A stretch of DNA of 6,822 nucleotides from Thiotrichaceae bacterium (GTDB lineage: Bacteria; Pseudomonadota; Gammaproteobacteria; Thiotrichales; Thiotrichaceae): assembly GCA_027008885.1 (NCBI GenBank), contig JALVDQ010000465.1:1-6822 (forward strand), in the 5' to 3' direction. Position 1 is the first letter of the stretch. Each line of letters begins with the position of its first letter. The notes below the pieces were generated by a model that worked only from the letters and a program-made list of their open reading frames with translations, ran no database searches and was not told where the DNA came from. The position numbers were made by a program, and so were the translations under genes. Below are positions 1 through 5,916 of the stretch, in pieces.

Positions 1-360
1 ATAGCCTTGCCTGTAGACATCAAATACCGTACCAAAGGGACGTGTGTCTCTTGTGCCTTTGGCGCGCTGGTAAACCAGTGTTCTAAATTCCCTGCTGATT
101 GGCATACCATTGGTATCAGATTCAATGAAGTATTGCTGAATTTCAGGGCGCACATATTCCAGCATATAGCGAAAGTGACCAATCACAGGATAAAGCCTCA
201 GCAGCGTTTTTTTTCGCTGCAACAAATCGCTTGTTCCCAGCAGCACCAGCGGCAGGATAATGATAAATAGCCATAGCGCCGGATGCCAGTAAAAAGAAAT
301 AAACAGAACAAGAATAGATATACCAATAGATATAGAGATAAAAATTTGGCGAACAGTCAT
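1..360 (-). CDS. FMN-binding glutamate synthase family protein, N-terminal 120 residues (partial, runs off left edge)
   Basis: Reading the minus strand from an ATG at 360-358 gives an open frame of 120 codons with no stop to the window edge. Residues about 6-24 and 28-41 are two strongly hydrophobic stretches (starting MTVRQIFISISIGIS), so the protein is probably membrane-anchored at its N terminus. After them come the segments LLRLYPVIGHFRYMLEYVRP, EIQQYFIESDTNGMPISR, LVYQRAK and RPFGTVFDVY. From memory these match the conserved start of the stand-alone glutamate-synthase-like proteins (YerD type), which precedes the FMN/Fe-S GltB-like domain. That catalytic domain lies outside the window, so cofactor sites cannot be checked, and true glutamate synthase activity is unproven for this subfamily. 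The start is supported by an in-frame stop upstream (TGA near position 397), but no clear Shine-Dalgarno precedes it. The gene is divergent from the qmo operon, and no functional link to it is evident. Confidence 0.85.
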   Translation of the reverse strand, partial: MTVRQIFISISIGISILVLFISFYWHPALWLFIIILPLVLLGTSDLLQRKKTLLRLYPVIGHFRYMLEYVRPEIQQYFIESDTNGMPISREFRTLVYQRAKGTRDTRPFGTVFDVYRQGY

Positions 361-450
361 AATGGTAAGACTCTGATAGGGAATGAACGGTATCTTTCAG
401 AAGAGGCTTACCCTATTTTAGTATGATAAATGTTGGATTTGTGGTGTTTT

Positions 451-476
451 GGTTTAAACCGCATCTCAATTGATGC
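451..476. promoter_or_regulatory. Two abutting inverted repeats, possible operator
   Basis: GGTTTAAACC (451-460) is a perfect 10-bp palindrome. It is followed with no gap by GCATC-tcaatt-GATGC (461-476), a 5-bp dyad with a 6-nt centre that also contains the 8-bp palindrome TCAATTGA. Two dyads side by side in a divergent intergenic region suggest a binding site for a dimeric regulator. No specific regulator family is recognised, and palindromes in AT-rich DNA can arise by chance. Confidence 0.3.
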
Positions 477-510
477 ACTAAGGCTATATTGACTTGTGAT
501 AATAATTACC

Positions 511-538
511 TTGACTTATATCATAAAATAAATATAGC
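511..538 (+). promoter_or_regulatory. Candidate promoter for the qmo operon with overlapping FNR-like box
   Basis: TTGACT (511-516) resembles a sigma-70 -35 box, with TATAGC (533-538) as a -10 after a 16-bp spacer. The same -35 bases start TTGAC-TTAT-ATCAT (511-524), which matches 8 of 10 fixed positions of the FNR consensus TTGAT-N4-ATCAA. If FNR-type activation is used instead, a -10 such as TACATT (546-551) would put the box near -41. Either start implies a leader of roughly 145-160 nt before qmoA. This is inference from pattern matching in AT-rich DNA, so confidence is low. Confidence 0.3.
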
Positions 539-677
539 TAATCAATACATTTATAAAAATATTATCGGTTTGTTGGTTTTCTGATCTTAAAAGCAGTATG
601 CTAACCAGCCGTTTCTTGCCTTATTTATCTATCGGACAGGTTCCTGCCTGGCAAAGGCGAGTAATAAAATTAAAATC

Positions 678-696
678 GTAGAACTTCTACAGGAGA
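678..696 (+). promoter_or_regulatory. Inverted repeat abutting the qmoA Shine-Dalgarno
   Basis: GTAGAAcTTCTAC (678-690) is a perfect 6-bp inverted repeat around a single base. It is followed at once by the Shine-Dalgarno AGGAGA (691-696), 9 nt before the qmoA ATG at 706, which supports that start codon. As RNA it could form only a short hairpin (GTAG/CTAC with a 5-nt loop). As DNA it could be an operator at the downstream end of the leader. Confidence 0.4.
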
Positions 697-705
697 GCAT
701 CGTCA

Positions 706-1980
706 ATGGTAGACGTAGTCGCAACAAACGAAACCATCATTGTAGTTGGTGGTGGCATCAGCGGTATGACCGCTGCACTGGAGGCTGCTGAAGTCGGCAA
801 GCAAGTTATTTTGCTAGAAAAGCGCCCTTATCTGGGTGGTCGGGTTTCACAGCTATATAAATACTTCCCCAAAATGTGTCATCCGGTCTGTGGTCAGGAG
901 ATCAACCAGCGCCGCATTAAAGGTAACAATAACCTGACCATTCTGACAATGGCTGAAGTTACCGAAATTACAGGTGATACGGGTGATTATACTGTCAATG
1001 TGAAAATATCACCGCGCTATGTCACAAGTGATTGTACTGCTTGTGGTGAATGTGAAAAAGTGGTTGAAACAGAGTTTGATGATGAGTTCAACTACAATCT
1101 TGGGAAGCGCAAGGGTGCCTATATTCCCAACAAGATGGCTTTCCCGCAAACCTATGTGATTGACCCTGCAATTATCGGTACTGATGAAGCGGACAAGGCA
1201 AAGGAAGCCTGTAAATACGGTGCGATTGATCTGGATATGGGCGAAGAAACGCTTGAACTAAAAGCGGGTTCAATTATCTGGTCAACAGGCTGGAAGCCTT
1301 ACGATGCCAACAAGATTCAGCCATACGGTTATGACCGTTTTGAGAATGTGATTACCAATGTTGAATTTGAACGCCTCATGGATCCTCATGGTCCGACAGG
1401 TGGCAAACTGCTGCGTCCTTCTGATGGTGCAGAAGCAAAAAATATTGCTTTTATCCAGTGTGCCGGTTCGCGTGATATTAATCATCTCAAGCACTGTTCA
1501 CGTTTTTGCTGTATGGCATCACTGAAACAAACAAGATATGTTGCAGAGAAATACGGCGATGATGCGAAATCTACTATCTACTACATTGACATTCGTTCAA
1601 TTGACCGTTTTGAAAATTTCTACAACGATGTAAAAAGCAATGAAAATGTAGAATTTATCAAATCCAAGGTTGCCAGCATTGAACAGGATGAGAATAAAAA
1701 TCCGGTTCTTCGTGGTGTCAATACCGAAGGTGCTGTTCGCTACGCGAATACACATGATCTGGTTGTACTTGCTGTTGGCATGGAGCCAAGCGTAGACGTA
1801 TCTGAATTTCCGGTTAAACTGGTGCTTAACGAAGAAGGCTTTATCCAGAATGATGAAGCCAATGGTGGCATATTCGCAGGGGGTACTTCAGCCGATGCGT
1901 ATGACGTAAACCGCGCCGTTCAACATGCAACTGCTGCTGCACTTCGCGCAGTGCAAGTTGTTAACAACATATCTAAATAG
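706..1980 (+). CDS. qmoA: QmoA, HdrA-like FAD/iron-sulfur subunit of a Qmo-type electron-transfer complex
   Basis: A soluble 424-residue flavoprotein expected to pass electrons between APS reductase and the rest of the Qmo complex on the cytoplasmic side. An N-terminal Rossmann FAD motif, GGGISG (15-20), is followed by an acidic strand end (E38) and LGGR (43-46). Next come C58 and C62 in PKMCHPVCGQ, then a ferredoxin-like CTACGEC (C110, C113, C116), with a likely fourth ligand C169 in CKYGAID. QCAGSRD followed by HCSRFCC (C252, C264, C268, C269) is the hallmark HdrA-type cysteine set for a further [4Fe-4S] cluster. The second dinucleotide-binding end is GGIFAGGTSADAYD near 387-400. It lacks the N-terminal CxxCG domain and the C-terminal double ferredoxin of full HdrA, and its length is close to known QmoA (about 410). 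It is the first gene of the operon, with Shine-Dalgarno AGGAGA 9 nt upstream. A short HdrA of another Hdr system is the alternative, made unlikely by the QmoB partner. Confidence 0.87.
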   Translation: MVDVVATNETIIVVGGGISGMTAALEAAEVGKQVILLEKRPYLGGRVSQLYKYFPKMCHPVCGQEINQRRIKGNNNLTILTMAEVTEITGDTGDYTVNVKISPRYVTSDCTACGECEKVVETEFDDEFNYNLGKRKGAYIPNKMAFPQTYVIDPAIIGTDEADKAKEACKYGAIDLDMGEETLELKAGSIIWSTGWKPYDANKIQPYGYDRFENVITNVEFERLMDPHGPTGGKLLRPSDGAEAKNIAFIQCAGSRDINHLKHCSRFCCMASLKQTRYVAEKYGDDAKSTIYYIDIRSIDRFENFYNDVKSNENVEFIKSKVASIEQDENKNPVLRGVNTEGAVRYANTHDLVVLAVGMEPSVDVSEFPVKLVLNEEGFIQNDEANGGIFAGGTSADAYDVNRAVQHATAAALRAVQVVNNISK

Positions 1981-1989
1981 GAGGCTATC

Positions 1990-4230
1990 ATGGCAGATGA
2001 AATGAAAGTAGCTGGTTATATCTGTACAGGTTGCGGCATTGGTGATCGCCTCGACGCTGGACAACTGGAGATGATTGCAACCCGTGAAGGTCGCATTGCA
2101 TCCTGTAAGCAACACGAATTTCTGTGTAGTGCAGAAGGCGTGAAAATGATTAAAGACGATATTGACTCAGGTGAAGCAACTCATCTGATGATCGCAGCTT
2201 GTTCACGTCGTGCAAAAACCGACGCATTCAGCTTTGGCGAAATACCAATGGCTCGTGCCAACTTGCGTGAAGGTGTTATCTGGATTCGCCCGGAAGACCC
2301 TGAACAGGACGAAACAACACAGGAAATGGCTGACGATTACATCCGTATGGCATGTAATGAAGTCAAGCAGATGAACAAGCCCGAGCGCAGTGGAGAGCAG
2401 GAGCTTAACAAGAATATTCTGGTTGTCGGTGGCGGTGTAACCGGCATGACAGCGGCTATCGAAGCTTCCAAGGCGGGCTACCCTGCAACCATCGTTGAGA
2501 AAAGCGATCATCTGGGTGGTGCCTTGGCAGGATTCAGCAAAAAAGTGCCATCCAAAGCGCCTTATGCAGAACCTGAAGATACCGGTATTGCCGAAATGAT
2601 TGCCGCAATCGAGGCAGACGACACTATCACGGTTCACCTAAATTCCAAATTAGCCAAAACCTCGGGGGCACCAGGCCGTTTTGTTGCGGAAATTGAGGGC
2701 GCCGGAGTCACAAGTGAGTTCGGCGCAATCATTCAGGCAACAGGCTTTACACCTTATGATGCGAATAACCTGCCAGAGCTTGGCTACGGCAAGACACCAG
2801 ATGTTGTTACCCAGCTGGAGCTTGAGGCACTGGTTAAAGACGCAGATGGCGCGATTAAACGCCCATCAGACGGCAAAGAAGTTGAAAGTGTTGTCTTTGT
2901 TCAATGTGCCGGTCAGCGCAGTACCAAAGAAAACCACCTTGAATACTGTTCCGGCTTTTGTTGTACCACCAGTATCAAGCAGGCAATGTATTTCAAGGAA
3001 GCCAACGGCGATATTAATACAACCATTCTGTTTGATGATCTGCGTACACCAGGAGCGGCGGGCGAAGATTTCTACCGTGCAGGTCAGGAAGCAGGCGTTA
3101 CCTTCCGCAAAGGCAAGGTTTCAGAAGTTGATGGTAGCCTGAATGTTAAATTTGACGACCTGATTTTAGGCATGGAAGACAATATCCAGCCTGATCTGGT
3201 TGTCCTGGCAACTGGTATGGTTCCTAATTCTGGTGTTAATATTGAAGCGATTGCTCCAAAAGACGATGAAGAAGCAGAAGCAGGCGAGCAGACAGAAAAT
3301 GATGATGTGGTTGCGGTAATTGATGCCGAATCAATCCTGAATCTTGATTATCGTCAGGGACCGGATGTACCTCAGCTAGTGAATGGCTTTACCGATTCAC
3401 ACTTTATCTGCTTCCCGTATGAGACCCGTCGTACCGGTATTTATACCGCAGGTCCAGTACGTCGTCCAATGGATGTAGAACAGGCAAAAAGCGATGCAAT
3501 GGGTGCTGCCATGAAGGCGATCCAGGCAGCAGAAAACGCCGCTTTAGGTCGTGCTGCTCATCCGCGTTCGGGTGACTTGAGCTTCCCCAAATTCAGACTT
3601 GAGGGTTGTACGCAGTGTAAGCGTTGTACGGTTGAATGTCCGTTTGGCGCAATCAATGAAGACGAAAAAGGTTATCCGCAATTCAACGAGGCACGTTGTC
3701 GTCGTTGTGGTACCTGTATGGGTGCATGTCCAGTGCGTGTTATCTCCTTTGAAAACTACAATATCATGACTGTCTCCGAGCAAATCAAGAATGTTGATAT
3801 TCCTGATGAGTTTGATGAAAAACCCCGTATTCTGGTTCTCGCCTGTGAGAACGATGCTTATCCGGCACTGGATATGGCAGCAGCAACTGGCAAGATAGAA
3901 TACTCGGCATTTGCCCGCGTTATTCCGGTACGCTGTCTCGGATCAGTCAGCACCATCTGGATTCAGGAATCACTTGACAGTGGTTTTGATGGCGTAGTCT
4001 TGATGGGCTGTAAAAAGGGCGCGGATTACCAGTGTCACTTTGTTAAAGGCTCGGAAATGGCGCATTACCGTATGGGCAAAATCGGCGATACACTGGAAAC
4101 ACTCTCACTTGAAAAAGAGCGTGTTGCCATCTACGAAGTTGCCATTACGGATATTGAAAAAGCACCACAGTATATTAATGACATGGCAGCCACGATTGAA
4201 GAAATCGGCATGAGTCCATTCAAGTTCTAA
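1990..4230 (+). CDS. qmoB: QmoB, HdrA-like FAD/Fe-S subunit with C-terminal double ferredoxin and MvhD-like domain
   Basis: A soluble 746-residue electron-transfer flavoprotein and probable hub of the complex. Domains in order: an HdrA-type N-terminal cysteine domain (CTGCG at 12-16, C39, C46, and C71 in AACSRR); an FAD-binding fold with GGGVTG (147-152); the HdrA cluster set QCAGQR...YCSGFCC (C306, C320, C324, C325); an acidic linker around 424-439; a ferredoxin domain with two [4Fe-4S] motifs (C540-C543-C546-C550 and C570-C573-C576-C580); and an MvhD-like domain with C619, C649 (VRCLG), C674 and C682 (GC then CH). MvhD in methanogens links hydrogenase to HdrA, so this end may dock an electron partner. 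The length fits QmoB (about 750). A perfect AGGAGG (1979-1984) overlaps the qmoA stop and lies 5 nt before the ATG, which fixes the start and suggests translational coupling. No frameshift or missing cluster ligand is seen. Confidence 0.88.
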   Translation: MADEMKVAGYICTGCGIGDRLDAGQLEMIATREGRIASCKQHEFLCSAEGVKMIKDDIDSGEATHLMIAACSRRAKTDAFSFGEIPMARANLREGVIWIRPEDPEQDETTQEMADDYIRMACNEVKQMNKPERSGEQELNKNILVVGGGVTGMTAAIEASKAGYPATIVEKSDHLGGALAGFSKKVPSKAPYAEPEDTGIAEMIAAIEADDTITVHLNSKLAKTSGAPGRFVAEIEGAGVTSEFGAIIQATGFTPYDANNLPELGYGKTPDVVTQLELEALVKDADGAIKRPSDGKEVESVVFVQCAGQRSTKENHLEYCSGFCCTTSIKQAMYFKEANGDINTTILFDDLRTPGAAGEDFYRAGQEAGVTFRKGKVSEVDGSLNVKFDDLILGMEDNIQPDLVVLATGMVPNSGVNIEAIAPKDDEEAEAGEQTENDDVVAVIDAESILNLDYRQGPDVPQLVNGFTDSHFICFPYETRRTGIYTAGPVRRPMDVEQAKSDAMGAAMKAIQAAENAALGRAAHPRSGDLSFPKFRLEGCTQCKRCTVECPFGAINEDEKGYPQFNEARCRRCGTCMGACPVRVISFENYNIMTVSEQIKNVDIPDEFDEKPRILVLACENDAYPALDMAAATGKIEYSAFARVIPVRCLGSVSTIWIQESLDSGFDGVVLMGCKKGADYQCHFVKGSEMAHYRMGKIGDTLETLSLEKERVAIYEVAITDIEKAPQYINDMAATIEEIGMSPFKF

Positions 4231-4247
4231 GCAGGAGGAAATAATCC

Positions 4248-4874
4248 ATGAGTGATTTAAACCAAAAAATGGTTGAAAAGTACAAAGGTAATTTCCTTCA
4301 GGAAGTTATTAATAACGTCGAAGAAGGCGAAACAATGAAAATGTGTATGCAATGTGGTGTGTGCTCCGGCTCATGCCCATTGGGACCACATTGGGAATAT
4401 CCGCCACAGCATATTTTCATGCTGATTCGTGCGGGTAAACGTGATGAGGTACTGAACACAGATTCATTCTGGAACTGTACTTCATGTTATAACTGTATCG
4501 CACGTTGTCCGCGTGGCGTTCAAATTACCCACGTGATGCACGGTCTGGCGCGTTACCAGAAGGTTTTGGGTCTGGCTCCAAAAAATCAGCCTACCGAAAA
4601 ATTCTCCCAGTTATTCTGGGATAACCTGGTACAAAAAGGGCGCGTAAACGAACTGAAACTGGGTCTAAGCCTGTATTTTATGAATGGTTTTGGCGAAGGC
4701 ATAAAGACTGCCCTGAAAAACCAGAAACTTGGTATGGCAATGATGAAAGCAAAACGTATGAACCCGGCTGAAATGTTTGGTGGACACGGCGTTAAAGATC
4801 CGGCAGGATTCCAAAAAATGGTTAAAAAGGCGCATGAACTTGAAGCTGCGCGTATTGCAGGAGAGGAGAGCTAA
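4248..4874 (+). CDS. hdrC: HdrC-like iron-sulfur subunit (two [4Fe-4S] clusters)
   Basis: A 208-residue soluble ferredoxin-like subunit that should relay electrons between QmoB/QmoA and HdrB. It has two classical cluster motifs. The first is C33-x2-C36-x2-C39-x3-C43-P (CMQCGVCSGSCP). The second is C77-x2-C80-x2-C83-x3-C87-P (CTSCYNCIARCP). The flanking segment PPQHIFMLIRAGKRDEVL between them is typical of HdrC. No transmembrane segment is present: the C-terminal ~60 residues are basic and Met/Lys-rich, not hydrophobic. This excludes a QmoC-type fusion with a cytochrome b domain. The protein is slightly longer than methanogen HdrC, with the extra length at the C terminus. It starts 17 nt after qmoB with AGGAGG 9 nt before the ATG, and it ends 3 nt before hdrB. 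The symbol is used in the family sense; the disulfide partner of true Hdr is not implied. Confidence 0.85.
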   Translation: MSDLNQKMVEKYKGNFLQEVINNVEEGETMKMCMQCGVCSGSCPLGPHWEYPPQHIFMLIRAGKRDEVLNTDSFWNCTSCYNCIARCPRGVQITHVMHGLARYQKVLGLAPKNQPTEKFSQLFWDNLVQKGRVNELKLGLSLYFMNGFGEGIKTALKNQKLGMAMMKAKRMNPAEMFGGHGVKDPAGFQKMVKKAHELEAARIAGEES

Positions 4875-4877
4875 TCA

Positions 4878-5777
4878 ATGGCACACGAATATTCATTTTA
4901 CCCAGGTTGTTCTTCACAGAAAGGCGCATCAGGTTCTAACCAGATGGTTTCTAACGAAACCATGTGTGACAAACTGGACATCAAGCTAAATGCAATTGAT
5001 GACTGGAACTGTTGCGGAGCATCGGTTGGTTATTCAGGCGGTGGCGAGCTGGCGCGTCTGACAATTTCTGCCAGAAATATTGCCATCTCTGAAAAACAGC
5101 ACCCGGATCAGGACCTGATTGCCACCTGTCCTGCATGCTGGCTGGCAACCCGCGAAACGCAAGAACGTTTACATGATGACCCGCAGATGATGTCAGATGC
5201 AAACAAGGCATTGGCGGAAATCGGCGTTGAATATCAGGGAATCAAAAAACCTGCGCGTCACATGACCGAAGTGCTGGTTGAAGACATTGGTTTTGACGGT
5301 ATTGCCAAACCTGTTACCAAGCCGCTGGAAGGTTTAAAGATAGCAGGTTATGTTGGTTGCCAGTCAAATCGTCCTTATGGTATCGCAGGGGAATCTTTTG
5401 AGAACCCCATGTACCTCGACAAAATGTCAGAAGCGGTTGGTGCAGAAGCATTAACAGGCTACGAGAAAAAAGCTTCTTGCTGTGGTGGCGCATTAATGTT
5501 CTCCGAGCAGGAAAAATCTCAGGCACTGGTTAAAGAAATCATTGAAGCCGCCTACGATCATGGCGCAGACATGATTATGACACCCTGCGCAATGTGCCAG
5601 ATGAATGTCGAAGCATATCAGTCAGACATCAATGAGAAATACGGTACCAAGTTTGATATACCCGTTGTTTTCTACTCGCAGGTACTCAGTGTTGCCTACG
5701 GAAGCACCGCTTCAGAAGCGGCGCTTGATGGTCAGCTCATTGCACCAAAGAAACTGATTGATATTGCAAACAAGTAG
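4878..5777 (+). CDS. hdrB: HdrB-like subunit with two complete CCG (non-cubane [4Fe-4S]) cluster motifs
   Basis: A 299-residue soluble protein of the normal HdrB length, the terminal redox subunit of the complex. In methanogen HdrB two CCG domains bind the non-cubane clusters that split CoM-S-S-CoB. Both domains are intact here. Domain 1 has C11 (FYPGC), C45-C46 (NCCGA), C84 and C87 (CPAC). Domain 2 has C161 (GCQSNRP), C201-C202 (SCCGG), C237 and C240 (CAMC). All ten expected ligands are present, so the protein is probably catalytically competent and not just a structural relic. The substrate in a non-methanogen is unknown; a thiol/disulfide, a quinone or a protein partner are all possible. 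It has Shine-Dalgarno AGGAG (4864-4868) inside the end of hdrC, 9 nt before the ATG, and only 3 nt separate the genes. It is the last gene of the operon, followed by an intrinsic terminator. Confidence 0.87.
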   Translation: MAHEYSFYPGCSSQKGASGSNQMVSNETMCDKLDIKLNAIDDWNCCGASVGYSGGGELARLTISARNIAISEKQHPDQDLIATCPACWLATRETQERLHDDPQMMSDANKALAEIGVEYQGIKKPARHMTEVLVEDIGFDGIAKPVTKPLEGLKIAGYVGCQSNRPYGIAGESFENPMYLDKMSEAVGAEALTGYEKKASCCGGALMFSEQEKSQALVKEIIEAAYDHGADMIMTPCAMCQMNVEAYQSDINEKYGTKFDIPVVFYSQVLSVAYGSTASEAALDGQLIAPKKLIDIANK

Positions 5778-5850
5778 GCTCATGGTCTTTACGTTTGGAA
5801 GCCTCTGCTGAGGTATTCTTGATCTTAAAGATTATTAGCAAACAATCATT

Positions 5851-5877
5851 AAAGGCTGGTTTTTACCAGCCTTTTTT
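5851..5877 (+). terminator. Rho-independent terminator of the qmoA-qmoB-hdrC-hdrB operon
   Basis: AAAGGCTGGT (5851-5860) pairs perfectly with ACCAGCCTTT (5865-5874) around a TTTT loop, and the T run continues to 5877. It lies 73 nt after the hdrB stop and 39 nt before the ligase start. It therefore separates the operon from the ligase gene, which should have its own promoter or rely on read-through. Confidence 0.92.
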
Positions 5878-5890
5878 GTGTTTGTCTGTT

Positions 5891-5911
5891 AGCTATCAGC
5901 TATAAACTATA
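5891..5911 (+). repeat. Degenerate heptanucleotide tandem repeat just upstream of the ligase gene
   Basis: Three 7-bp units, AGCTATC, AGCTATA and AACTATA, follow each other at 5891-5897, 5898-5904 and 5905-5911, ending 5 nt before the ATG. The repeat occupies the place where a Shine-Dalgarno sequence would normally sit, and none is seen. It may be a small slippage product, or an edge of a longer degenerate array common to the genome. Confidence 0.45.
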
Positions 5912-5916
5912 AACCC

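Larger units (their letters stand above)
361..705. other. Divergent intergenic region (345 bp) with dyads and promoter-like elements, no gene
   Basis: This gap separates the minus-strand glutamate-synthase-like gene from qmoA and must hold the promoters of both. It is very AT-rich, most of all between about 481 and 590. Visible structure: a perfect palindrome GGTTTAAACC (451-460), a dyad GCATC-6nt-GATGC directly after it (461-476), TTGACTT at 489-495 and again at 511-517, an FNR-like box at 511-524, overlapping dyads CAGGttCCTG (637-646) and TGCCtGGCA (645-653), and GTAGAAcTTCTAC (678-690) touching the qmoA ribosome binding site. For the minus-strand gene a possible -10 (TAAAAT, complement of 415-420) is seen, but no convincing -35. 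No long open frame, tRNA-like fold or recognised riboswitch was found. Confidence 0.6.

Noticed and set aside
7..270. 87-codon plus-strand open frame at the left edge
   Set aside because: It lies antisense to the well-supported glutamate-synthase-like coding frame at 1-360 on the minus strand and its protein resembles nothing recognisable; it is a shadow.
540..705. Riboswitch or small RNA in the qmoA leader
   Set aside because: No conserved riboswitch core was recognised and the dyads are short; they are reported only as possible regulatory dyads.
2203..2637. 144-codon minus-strand frame, and other antisense frames inside qmoA, qmoB, hdrB and the ligase gene
   Set aside because: All lie opposite strongly conserved domains with clear motifs and lack their own family features or ribosome binding sites.
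2681..3142. 153-codon plus-strand frame inside qmoB
   Set aside because: It overlaps the continuous qmoB frame, which holds the HdrA cysteine set here; no frameshift is needed to explain qmoB.
706..5777. sHdr (lipoate-linked sulfur oxidation) or HdrABC-Flox operon
   Set aside because: There is only one HdrB and one HdrC, no lipoate-binding protein, no second set and no FloxCD/NADH-binding protein. QmoB with an MvhD-like end points to the Qmo type.
5802..5813. Hairpin CCTC-TGCT-GAGG after hdrB as a second terminator
   Set aside because: The stem is only 4 bp and no T run follows; the 10-bp hairpin at 5851-5877 is far stronger.
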